Assembly (NCBI GenBank): GCA_016932235.1
Contig: JAFGDF010000063.1
Span: forward strand, 1-14,032
DNA length: 14,032 bases
DNA from: Deltaproteobacteria bacterium
GTDB lineage: Bacteria > Desulfobacterota > DSM-4660 > Desulfatiglandales > HGW-15
Direction: 5' to 3'
The position numbers and the translations under genes are program-made. This document shows, in pieces, positions 7,419-14,032 of this stretch. Every line of letters starts with the position of its first letter. Position 1 is the first letter of the stretch. The notes beneath the pieces were generated by a model, which was not told the DNA's origin, ran no database searches, and saw only the letters and a list, made by a program, of their open reading frames with translations.

Positions 7419-8264
7419 TTGGCACGTATTAACAGGATAAAGACAGTCTGGATATGGGTAATTCTAATATTTTTCAGCCTCTTTCTGGTCTCATCCAATC
7501 TGGGCAGGGGAAGGTCATGGAATCCGGCCGAAAAAGTCATCATTGAGCTTACCGCACCCCTTCAGAAATTCATTCAAAGAACAATAAACACGACCGAAGA
7601 GATCTGGTTTAGATACTTCGGATTAATCAACACGCATAATTCCAATATTCGGTTGAAACGGGAAATAGTTGAACTCAGAATGGAAAATTCCCGATATCGT
7701 GAATTGTTGGCGACAAGCGAACGCCTCCAAAAGCTCCTGCAATTTAAAAAAACGATAGATCAGCCGGTTCTGGCGGCGCAAGTGATAGGAAGAGACCCTA
7801 CCGGATGGTTCGAATCGGTAATTATTGACAAGGGCCGGGAATCTGGTTTAATGGTCAACATGCCGGTAGTAAACGCAGACGGGGTTGTGGGTCGGCTGGT
7901 TTCGGTTTCCCAAAACTATGCAAAGGTTCTGCTGATTATCGACCAGAACAGTTCCGTGGACTGCATTATCCAGCGTTCCAGGGATAATGGCATATTGAAA
8001 GGTTTTTCATCCAAAGTCTGTAAACTGGATTATGTACTGAAAACAAGCGATGTAGATGTCGATGACATGGTTGTAACGTCCGGATTGGGACGTGTTTTTC
8101 CGAAAGGCGTTCCTGTGGGGACGGTTATAAACGTCAGTGATCTACCCGGGGAGCTTTTTAAAAATGTAAAGGTAAGGCCCGCAGTAGATTTCTCAAAATT
8201 GGAAGAAATCCTTGTTATAATAAAGGAGGACCCGTTATCCAGCAATCTGAAAGAAAAGGATTAG
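7419..8264 (+). CDS. mreC: Rod shape-determining protein MreC
   Basis: MreC is a bitopic inner-membrane protein whose periplasmic part binds and activates PBP2 and links it to MreB. The 281-residue product has a short basic cytoplasmic tail, one membrane helix (about 10-26), a coiled-coil region (about 70-110, LKREIVELRMENSRYRELL) and the two-barrel MreC core, with the family blocks AAQVIGRDPTGWFESVIIDKG and VNADGVVGRLVSVS. The start is TTG, placed directly after an in-frame TAA (7416-7418), so translation cannot begin further upstream; no other Met, GTG or TTG precedes the membrane helix. The ribosome site is weak (GGA at 7408-7410). Confidence 0.95.
   Translation: MARINRIKTVWIWVILIFFSLFLVSSNLGRGRSWNPAEKVIIELTAPLQKFIQRTINTTEEIWFRYFGLINTHNSNIRLKREIVELRMENSRYRELLATSERLQKLLQFKKTIDQPVLAAQVIGRDPTGWFESVIIDKGRESGLMVNMPVVNADGVVGRLVSVSQNYAKVLLIIDQNSSVDCIIQRSRDNGILKGFSSKVCKLDYVLKTSDVDVDDMVVTSGLGRVFPKGVPVGTVINVSDLPGELFKNVKVRPAVDFSKLEEILVIIKEDPLSSNLKEKD
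8225..8239 (+). promoter_or_regulatory. Strong ribosome binding site without a usual start codon, probably for mreD
   Basis: AAGGAGG (8223-8229) lies inside the end of mreC. In the mreD frame the next codons are GGA, CCC, GTT (8234) and ATC (8237); no ATG, GTG or TTG occurs in this frame until 8306. ATC stands seven bases after GGAGG, the ideal distance. The signal suggests that mreD translation begins here on a non-standard codon. A sequencing error changing a start codon would look the same. Confidence 0.45.
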
Positions 8265-8305
8265 GCCTATTCGTTCTGTTATGGATCATTTCTCTTGTTT
8301 TTATA

Positions 8306-8776
8306 ATGATCAAGGGGAGCCTCCTTAATAGTTTTGCCATATTCAGGTTTATTGAACTGGATTTGGTCTTAATATTTATACTGTATTTTTTTGTGTTTTT
8401 CGGAGAAACAGGAGCGGGTATCTATGCCTTTTCCCTGGGATTGGTCACAGATGTGCTTTCGGGTGGAGCTGCAGGTATTTTTAGCCTGATTTATCTTATC
8501 GTATTTTTGGGATTTAAACTGGGATCGCGACCCTTTGATCTTTTCTCACCGGGGGGACAGGTTATTGTCCTTTCACTGGCAGTAGTATTAAAGAAGATAT
8601 TAATCTTTGTTTTTATCTCCTTATTTTCGCTTGAAAGTATATTCTCGTTCCCGGTTTTTCTGAAATCAATTTTTTCCGCCATATCTACAGGTCTGGTTGG
8701 CTCTTTAATCTTTTTCTTTTTAAACCAGCTGGATCATCTCTTTCAAGAACCCGTTTCAAAGAAATCTTCTTTATGA
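8306..8776 (+). CDS. mreD: Rod shape-determining protein MreD
   Basis: MreD is a small polytopic inner-membrane partner of MreC and PBP2/RodA. From the ATG at 8306 the product has 156 residues and is almost wholly hydrophobic. It shows the family pattern DLVLIFILYFFVFFGETGAG followed by LGLVTDVLSGGAAGIFSL, where MreD members typically have a G/D-rich turn. No ribosome site precedes this ATG. The open frame extends upstream into mreC and encodes a further good membrane helix (LFVLLWIISLVFIM) preceded by a basic segment (SERKG). This corresponds to the first helix expected in MreD, so the true protein probably starts near 8234-8237 and has about 179-180 residues. Confidence 0.85.
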   Translation: MIKGSLLNSFAIFRFIELDLVLIFILYFFVFFGETGAGIYAFSLGLVTDVLSGGAAGIFSLIYLIVFLGFKLGSRPFDLFSPGGQVIVLSLAVVLKKILIFVFISLFSLESIFSFPVFLKSIFSAISTGLVGSLIFFFLNQLDHLFQEPVSKKSSL

Positions 8777-8803
8777 CGGATCAGTCTTTTTTGGAGTTAT
8801 CCC

Positions 8804-10627
8804 TTGCGAAGTTCGAACTTTGACCCGGTTTCCCTTGATGTCCTGAATAAACGACTTTGGTTCATCACTCTGTTCGTCCTTGTATCTTTTTCCCTTCTCG
8901 TTTTCAAATTATGGCTATTGCAGATAGTAAACGGCGAGGCATACAGGACTCAGTCTGAGAATAACCGGATCCGTCTCCAGAAAGTTCCTCCACCCAGAGG
9001 AATGATTTTCGATAGAAACATGGAACTTCTGGTTGATAACAGGCCGTCTTACAATCTTTATATCATCCCAGAAGACATTACGGATCGTGAGATGCTCATT
9101 AAAAGTCTTCATTCACTGGTGGGATTGTCCCCGGCGCTTATTAATGAGAGACTCGGCTACGCTCGTCAACATTATGCGTTTAAACCGATCCTTATAAAAA
9201 GGAATATCACCCGCAGGGAACTGGCTTTGATCGAAACCAACCTTTTCAACCTGCCAGGAGTGCGAATCCAGGTTGAGCCACAGAGGAACTATATCTACCA
9301 TGAATTGGCATCTCATGTCATTGGATATCTGGGTGAGATAAGCGATAGCCAGTTAAAAAGCGGAAAATACACGGGTCACGACCAGGGTGATTTTGTCGGA
9401 AAATACGGCATCGAAGGATTGTGGCAACAAAAATTGAATGGTACCAAAGGCGGAAGACAGGTTGAGGTTGACGCAGCTGGAAGGATATTGAGAAATCTCT
9501 CCAGTCAAGCACCGATACCTGGGAATAATATTTCAATAACAATTGATAGAGAACTGCAGGCACTTGCCGAGAGCCTTCTTAAGGATAAAAAAGGAGCGAT
9601 TGTCGCTCTTGATCCCAACAATGGTGAAATACTGGCACTGGTCAGTAAACCGGCCTTTGATCCAAATATATTCGTCGGCGGCATTGAAAAGGATGAATGG
9701 GGCAAGGTGTCTTCAAATAAAGATTATCCTCTGCAAAACAGGGCTATCTCAGGACAGTATCCTCCCGGGTCAGTATTTAAAATAGTAATAGCTTTGGCGG
9801 GGCTGGAAGAGGGAATAATTGATCCTGAAGAGGAACTGACTTGTACAGGAAGTTTCAGTCTTGGAAATCATACCTATGGCTGCTGGAAAAAATATGGTCA
9901 TGGCCGAGTTAATTTTCTAAGAGCTTTGCAGGAATCATGTGACGTTTATTTCTACAAGGTCGGGAAACGTCTTGGTGTTGATGTCATTGCAAAATATGCA
10001 AATAACTTCGGCTTAGGTAGCAAGACGGGTTTTGATCTCGACTATGAAAAGACCGGGCTCGTGCCGACCAGTGATTGGAAGCTGAGAAGATTTGGGGTAC
10101 CTTGGCAGGCAGGTGAAACAATTTCAATGTCCATAGGCCAGAGTTTTTTACTTGTCACGCCAATCCAGATGGCAGGCGTGATCTCCGCGGTATTCAACGG
10201 CGGCTATATTTATCAGCCGAAGATTATTAAACAGGTGGGGATGGATGAAAACACTTATGACTCGTCACCTGTGATTCGGAATAAATTGAAGGCCAAACCC
10301 GAAAACCTTGCGTTAATAAAAAGAGCGCTGTCCGGTGTTGTCAACGCGCCTCATGGAACGGGATCCAGGGCAAGGATAGAGGGTGTTGAGGTGGCAGGGA
10401 AGACGGGCACAGCACAGGTAATAGCACTTGATGCGGAGAAGTCGCTGGGTAAAGATCAAGAGATACCCGAGGAATTCAGGGATCATGCATGGTTCGTTGC
10501 CATTGGCCCGGTTGAAGACCCAAAGTTAGCTCTTGCCATACTGATAGAACATGGCGGTCATGGAGGCAGCGCTGCGGCACCTATAGCTAAAGAGTTGATT
10601 GAAAAGTATTTAAAAATTGCGGGATAA
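8804..10627 (+). CDS. mrdA: Penicillin-binding protein 2, elongation transpeptidase
   Basis: PBP2 cross-links new peptidoglycan in the lateral wall together with the RodA polymerase. The 607-residue protein has a membrane anchor (about 18-40), the dimerisation/pedestal domain opening PPRGMIFDRNMELLVDN, and a transpeptidase domain with all three active-site motifs: S323-V-F-K326, S378-C-D380 and K533-T-G-T. SCD in place of SxN is normal for PBP2. The blocks QYPPGSVFK and GQSFLLVTPIQMA are very typical. The start is TTG with GGAG (8793-8796) seven bases upstream; the only nearby ATG (8773) is out of frame. It begins 27 bases after mreD ends. Beta-lactams that target PBP2 would be expected to acylate Ser323. 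Confidence 0.97.
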   Translation: MRSSNFDPVSLDVLNKRLWFITLFVLVSFSLLVFKLWLLQIVNGEAYRTQSENNRIRLQKVPPPRGMIFDRNMELLVDNRPSYNLYIIPEDITDREMLIKSLHSLVGLSPALINERLGYARQHYAFKPILIKRNITRRELALIETNLFNLPGVRIQVEPQRNYIYHELASHVIGYLGEISDSQLKSGKYTGHDQGDFVGKYGIEGLWQQKLNGTKGGRQVEVDAAGRILRNLSSQAPIPGNNISITIDRELQALAESLLKDKKGAIVALDPNNGEILALVSKPAFDPNIFVGGIEKDEWGKVSSNKDYPLQNRAISGQYPPGSVFKIVIALAGLEEGIIDPEEELTCTGSFSLGNHTYGCWKKYGHGRVNFLRALQESCDVYFYKVGKRLGVDVIAKYANNFGLGSKTGFDLDYEKTGLVPTSDWKLRRFGVPWQAGETISMSIGQSFLLVTPIQMAGVISAVFNGGYIYQPKIIKQVGMDENTYDSSPVIRNKLKAKPENLALIKRALSGVVNAPHGTGSRARIEGVEVAGKTGTAQVIALDAEKSLGKDQEIPEEFRDHAWFVAIGPVEDPKLALAILIEHGGHGGSAAAPIAKELIEKYLKIAG

Positions 10628-10636
10628 TTAAGGATC

Positions 10637-11740
10637 ATGTTTGACAGAAGGTTGATTCAGAATTTTGACTGGATTTTGCTGCTAATCCTTCTTCTTATAG
10701 GGGCGTTGAGCGCGATGAATCTGTACAGCGCAACCTATCCCATAAGGGATTCCGGGGGTTTTCAGATTTTCATCAAACAGGTATATTGGTTTCTGATAGG
10801 TTTTATGATGCTTCTTCTTATGACCACATTTGACTACCATATTCTGGAGCGTCTTGCCTATCCCATTTATATTTTGAGCATCATTTTGCTTATTTTGGTG
10901 CTCCTGGGTGGAAAAGTAATCTCCGGGTCACAGAGATGGTTAAATATAGGGGGTATTGGATTTCAACCATCCGAGTTTGCCAAAATTGCCATGATCATCA
11001 CTCTCGCTAAGTACTTTATTGATAACAGCGGTGTTAAGGAATACAGGTTAAGGGATCTTTGGAAACCATTTTTTTTAATCGCCCTGCCCTGCATCTTGAT
11101 TATCAGGGAGCCTGACCTGGGCAGCGCCCTTGTTCTTGTGATTATATCTTTCTCAATAATTCTTTTTATGAAAGTTAATATAAGGTCTCTTTTCATACTT
11201 ATTATTACATCATTTGTTTCTGCACCTTTTATCTGGTTTACGTTAAAAGAATACCAGAAGAAGCGTATCCTGACCTTCCTCATGCCTGAAATGGATCCCT
11301 TAGGAGCCGGGTATCATATTATTCAGTCGAAAATAGCCGTAGGGTCAGGTCTTTTATGGGGAAAGGGGTTCCTTAAAGGGACTCAGACCAGACTTCATTT
11401 CTTACCGGAGCAGCACACGGACTTTGCTTTCTCCGTCCTGGCTGAGGAATGGGGGTTTTTCGGAACAATCGCTCTTATGACACTTTATCTTTTCTTAATA
11501 CTCTGGGGCATAAATATTGCTAAGAATTCAAAGGATAAATTCGGTACCATACTGGCGGTCGGTTTAGTTTCTATTGTTTTTTGGCAGCTTGTGATCAATA
11601 TCAGCATGGCGATAGGGCTCCTGCCGGTAGTGGGAATCCCCCTGGTGCTCTTCAGTTATGGGGGATCATCGATTATCTCCACGATGGCGGGAATGGGCCT
11701 ACTTATGAATATCAGTATGAGACGTTTTATGTTCCAGTAA
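10637..11740 (+). CDS. rodA: Peptidoglycan polymerase RodA (SEDS family)
   Basis: RodA is the SEDS glycosyltransferase that polymerises lipid II into glycan strands in the elongasome, paired with PBP2. The 367-residue protein is an integral membrane protein with about ten helices. Family blocks are GSQRWLNIGGIGFQPSEFAKI, REPDLGSALV and LPEQHTDFAFSVLAEEWGF, in which Asp262 aligns with the catalytic aspartate known in RodA. The end, GIPLVLFSYGGSSIISTMAGMGLLMNISMR, is standard. It starts nine bases after mrdA; the AAGGA site is only two bases from the ATG, so initiation may rely on coupling to mrdA translation. Confidence 0.97.
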   Translation: MFDRRLIQNFDWILLLILLLIGALSAMNLYSATYPIRDSGGFQIFIKQVYWFLIGFMMLLLMTTFDYHILERLAYPIYILSIILLILVLLGGKVISGSQRWLNIGGIGFQPSEFAKIAMIITLAKYFIDNSGVKEYRLRDLWKPFFLIALPCILIIREPDLGSALVLVIISFSIILFMKVNIRSLFILIITSFVSAPFIWFTLKEYQKKRILTFLMPEMDPLGAGYHIIQSKIAVGSGLLWGKGFLKGTQTRLHFLPEQHTDFAFSVLAEEWGFFGTIALMTLYLFLILWGINIAKNSKDKFGTILAVGLVSIVFWQLVINISMAIGLLPVVGIPLVLFSYGGSSIISTMAGMGLLMNISMRRFMFQ

Positions 11741-11812
11741 ATATTTTTATTTTCCTTGCAATGAAAATGTTCATGTGTTAAGGCTCTAAATGAAAAAAAT
11801 CAAGGTGCCACG

Positions 11813-12181
11813 ATGAAAAACAAAAATGAGATCAATGCGTTTCTTGGTATGGATACCGAATTTGAAGGAAAGCTGTCTTTTAAGGGAGCGGTTCGCATTG
11901 ACGGCAACTTTACGGGTGAAATCTTTACAGAAGGGACCCTGATAGTAGGTGAATCAGCCGTCATCAAATCTGATATCCATGTTTCTCATATTATTGTCAG
12001 CGGTGAGATCAGAGGCAATATCATAGCGGAAAGCAGGATTGAAATCCATGCCCCCGGTAAAGTTTTTGGAAATATCCAGGCCCCTACGATTGTTATCGAA
12101 GAAGGAGTAATATTTGAGGGAAATTGCAGGATGCAGAAAATCCAAAAAAATGGGGACCAGAAACTGGCAGTAGTAAATTGA
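11813..12181 (+). CDS. Bactofilin family cytoskeletal protein
   Basis: Bactofilins are polymer-forming proteins with a right-handed beta-helix that act as scaffolds for localised wall synthesis, stalks or chromosome anchoring. The 122-residue product has the short N-terminal tail (MKNKNEINAFLGMDTEFEG), then a repeated beta-helix core (about 18-108) of short strands with regular Gly and hydrophobic positions, for example GAVRIDGNFTGEI, SHIIVSGEIRGNI and EIHAPGKVFGNI, and a polar tail. It is preceded by AAGGTG (11802-11807). It lies 72 bases after rodA with no terminator between, and a terminator follows it at 12202-12255, so it is probably the last gene of the shape transcript. This position fits a role in cell shape. 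Confidence 0.95.
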   Translation: MKNKNEINAFLGMDTEFEGKLSFKGAVRIDGNFTGEIFTEGTLIVGESAVIKSDIHVSHIIVSGEIRGNIIAESRIEIHAPGKVFGNIQAPTIVIEEGVIFEGNCRMQKIQKNGDQKLAVVN

Positions 12182-12201
12182 CATTGGAATGTAGAATTGA
12201 C

Positions 12202-12255
12202 AAGGGCTATTTTAATAAGGTATAAAATAAATCTTTGTTATAGCCCTTTTTTTTT
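12202..12255 (+). terminator. Rho-independent terminator after the bactofilin gene
   Basis: AAGGGCTAT (12202-12210) pairs exactly with ATAGCCCTT (12240-12248) across a 29-base AT-rich loop. The stem runs into nine Ts (12247-12255). It ends the mre-rod-bactofilin transcript and separates it from the ATP synthase genes. Confidence 0.85.
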
Positions 12256-12327
12256 GTACTTTCTGAATCACATCTATTCAACATCATAAAAATTGAGAAA
12301 TCAGATTAACTCGCGGAATTAAGGAAT
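12254..12327 (+). promoter_or_regulatory. Likely promoter region of the ATP synthase operon
   Basis: This 74-base AT-rich gap between the bactofilin terminator and the first atp gene should contain the operon promoter. The best pairs I see are weak: TTGTAC (12254-12259) with TATTCA (12275-12280) at 15 bases, or a poor -35 with CATAAA (12285-12290). Position, more than sequence match, supports this call. Confidence 0.35.
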
Positions 12328-12759
12328 ATGCTGCAGATAGATTTCCCATCATTAATAATTCAGATTCTAAATTTTCTGGTGCTTCTCTTTGTCCTAAACT
12401 TTATCTTATATAGGCCTGTACTCAGGATTTTAAATAAGAGAAGAGAGGATATGGCATCATCACAGAAAATAACTGAAAATTTCTTTAATAAGGCAAAGAT
12501 ATACTCTGAAAGATATAAGATATATCTTGATGCTACCAAGAAAGAGGGTATTAATACAAAAGAAGACCTGAGAAACGAGGCCCTGGTAATGGAAAAGGAG
12601 ATGCTCCAAAAGACATTTTCTTCTGTGGAGGAAAAGCTAGTTAATACCAGGGAAGAGATTATCAGGAAGGTGGAGGAAGCGAGGATAAACCTTCAGGTGG
12701 AAGTTGAGCTTTTTTCTCAGGAGTTGGCAAATAAATTTCTGGGAAGGCATGTCCAATGA
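12328..12759 (+). CDS. atpF: F1Fo ATP synthase subunit b' (first b-type stalk subunit)
   Basis: This 143-residue protein is one of two b-type subunits forming the peripheral stalk that holds the F1 head still against the rotating ring. It has a single N-terminal membrane helix (about 9-28, IIQILNFLVLLFVLNFILY), the family RPVLRILNKRRE joint, and a long charged coiled-coil tail. It lacks a signal-like extension, and a second b gene follows at once, overlapping by four bases (ATGA), so it corresponds to b' of a b/b' heterodimer. The AAGGA site (12321-12325) is close to the ATG. Confidence 0.92.
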   Translation: MLQIDFPSLIIQILNFLVLLFVLNFILYRPVLRILNKRREDMASSQKITENFFNKAKIYSERYKIYLDATKKEGINTKEDLRNEALVMEKEMLQKTFSSVEEKLVNTREEIIRKVEEARINLQVEVELFSQELANKFLGRHVQ

Positions 12760-13403
12760 AAATGCCCATGAAAAGGAGAAAGAGGATATTTCTCGTAAGT
12801 GTTTTTATTTTTCTGTTTTTTTCGATTTTTTGCGCTGCGACATACTCCTCGGAAACTACACATTCGCCAGTTGAAAGTACGGTCAACGAAGAGAACTCAG
12901 GGCACCCCGTGGATAGAAGCGGTGATCTTCGGGATCTGCTCTATCGCTTTATCAATTTTGCGCTTATGGTCATCATATTGTTTCTTGTTGTAAGAAGGAC
13001 ATCTCTAAGGGATTTTTTTAAGAACCGGAGTGATGATATTCGTAAAAAACTTGAGACTCTTGAAAGAGAGAAGGAAGAGGCTGAAACTCGTTATAGGGAT
13101 ATGGAAAAACAGCTAAGGGACTTCGAAGATATAAAGCAGGAGATCATTGGCCAATACAGGAATGAGGGTTTGGCTGAAAAAGAGAAAATCATAGCGGAAG
13201 CTAAACATAAAATTGAAGACATCATAAAACAATCCGAGTTGACAATCCAACAGGAGATTCAATCCGCTAAAAGTCGTTTAAGGTGGGAGGTTATGGAAGT
13301 AGCGGCACAGAAGGCCGGGGAGATTCTTTCCAGGGAAATAACCGAAGGTGATCAGGATAAACTGATTAATGAATTCATAGAAGGGTTGGGTAAGATACAT
13401 TGA
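12756..13403 (+). CDS. atpF: F1Fo ATP synthase subunit b, with signal-like N-terminal extension
   Basis: This is the second b-type stalk subunit, 215 residues. Two hydrophobic segments are present: a signal-like one after a basic start (MKMPMKRRKR, then about 11-28), a polar spacer (30-58), and the expected membrane helix (about 62-79, YRFINFALMVIILFLVV). The RRTSLRDFFKNRSDDI joint and a long coiled coil follow. The extension is about 50 residues beyond an ordinary b subunit; similar ones are known in deltaproteobacterial ATP synthases, where cleavage by signal peptidase would leave a normal b with its N-terminus outside. Start and stop overlap both neighbours by four bases, implying tight translational coupling. 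Confidence 0.94.
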   Translation: MKMPMKRRKRIFLVSVFIFLFFSIFCAATYSSETTHSPVESTVNEENSGHPVDRSGDLRDLLYRFINFALMVIILFLVVRRTSLRDFFKNRSDDIRKKLETLEREKEEAETRYRDMEKQLRDFEDIKQEIIGQYRNEGLAEKEKIIAEAKHKIEDIIKQSELTIQQEIQSAKSRLRWEVMEVAAQKAGEILSREITEGDQDKLINEFIEGLGKIH

Positions 13404-13945
13404 GCAATTCTAGGCTTTCCAGGAGATATGCAAAGGCGTTGTTCAGTCTGGGGCAAGAAGATGGTTCATTCGTTACTTATGGTCAGGAGTTATCGGAATT
13501 TAATGAATTTTGCATGATGAACAGGGACTTCGGACAGGTTATTGCTAACCCTGTATTTTCCGTTGAGGAAAGGAAAAAAATTCTCCAGGCTGTTTTAAGT
13601 AAGAGTGGTTTTTCGAGAACGGTAAAAAATTTCCTGAATCTGCTTCTCGATAAGAACCGGATAGGGGCCATCAAAATAATAACGGATCATTATGGGAGAC
13701 TTACCGACGAAACATCAAATATTGCCAGAGCTGAGATTATATCCGCGAGGCCGCTTAAAAAGGAGACTCTTGAGAAAATAGAAAAGTCACTCGCAAAGGT
13801 GATATCCAAAAAGATAGTTTCAAAAGTAAGTGAAGACAGCGGACTTATTGGTGGTGTTGTGGTGAAGTTGGGGGACCTGGTTTTAGATGGAAGCATCAGA
13901 GCCCAACTCGAGGGGCTTAAAGAATCTTTGAAAAGGGGTGAATAA
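13400..13945 (+). CDS. atpH: F1Fo ATP synthase subunit delta
   Basis: Subunit delta (OSCP) caps the F1 head and joins it to the b/b' stalk. The 181-residue length is standard. The N-terminal helical domain begins SRRYAKALFSLG, with VIANPVFSVEERKKIL, FLNLLLDKNRI and, at the C-terminal end, SGLIGGVVVKLGDLVLDGSIRAQLEGLKESL; these are all typical. The start is TTG within TTGA, overlapping the stop of the preceding b gene; the next in-frame Met is too far inside the protein to be the start. Confidence 0.96.
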   Translation: MSNSRLSRRYAKALFSLGQEDGSFVTYGQELSEFNEFCMMNRDFGQVIANPVFSVEERKKILQAVLSKSGFSRTVKNFLNLLLDKNRIGAIKIITDHYGRLTDETSNIARAEIISARPLKKETLEKIEKSLAKVISKKIVSKVSEDSGLIGGVVVKLGDLVLDGSIRAQLEGLKESLKRGE

Positions 13946-13950
13946 GACTT

Positions 13951-14032
13951 ATGGAGATTAGAGCTGAAGAGATAAGTCAGGTTATAAGGGACCAAATTAA
14001 GGATTATGATAAAAAGATGGAGGTGAGCGAAA
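13951..14032 (+). CDS. atpA: F1Fo ATP synthase subunit alpha (5' end only)
   Basis: Only the first 27 codons are in the window. They read MEIRAEEISQVIRDQIKDYD and onward, the standard N-terminus of the alpha subunit, which contributes the non-catalytic nucleotide sites of the F1 hexamer. It begins five bases after atpH. A GGGG ribosome site lies about 12 bases upstream. The rest of the gene, and presumably gamma, beta and epsilon, lie beyond the window. Confidence 0.95.
   Translation, partial: MEIRAEEISQVIRDQIKDYDKKMEVSE

Overview
The window is a bacterial chromosomal segment dominated by core housekeeping operons. Gene order (rpmH-rnpA-yidD-yidC-jag-mnmE; mreB-mreC-mreD-mrdA-rodA; bactofilin; paired b'/b ATP synthase genes followed by atpH-atpA), an E. 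coli-type YidC with a large periplasmic domain, and an ATP synthase b subunit with a signal-like N-terminal extension point to a Gram-negative of the former Deltaproteobacteria (Desulfobacterota). This placement is inferred from gene content and order; no rRNA gene is present to confirm it.

Region 1 (1-1480) is the only accessory-like part. A cold-shock protein gene with a long leader and its own terminator is followed by an opposite-strand remnant of an IS1182-type transposase. A small secreted protein gene of unknown function follows, with a good promoter. Two related 35-bp palindromes (97-131 and 986-1020) bracket the cold-shock gene and the transposase remnant.

Region 2 (1481-6044, minus strand) is the conserved rpmH cluster, read from 6044 down: ribosomal protein L34, RNase P protein, YidD, YidC, Jag/KhpB and the tRNA-modifying GTPase MnmE. 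It joins ribosome and tRNA maturation with membrane-protein insertion. A sigma70-like promoter lies upstream of rpmH, in the divergent gap shared with mreB.

Region 3 (6208-12255, plus strand) is the rod-shape module: MreB, MreC, MreD, PBP2 (mrdA) and RodA, followed by a bactofilin and a rho-independent terminator. Together these make the elongasome: MreB filaments guide the RodA polymerase/PBP2 transpeptidase pair through MreC/MreD, and bactofilin adds a second cytoskeletal scaffold. Several start codons here are not ATG, and mreD has no usual start codon in the place where its first membrane helix begins.

Region 4 (12328-14032, plus strand) is the beginning of an F1Fo ATP synthase operon: b', b, delta and the first 27 codons of alpha, with four-base start/stop overlaps. 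The operon continues past the window.

I see no CRISPR array, tRNA, intact mobile element, defence system or clearly new multi-gene system. The observations most worth checking are the paired palindromes, the mreD start, the structured cold-shock leader and the unknown secreted cysteine-containing protein.
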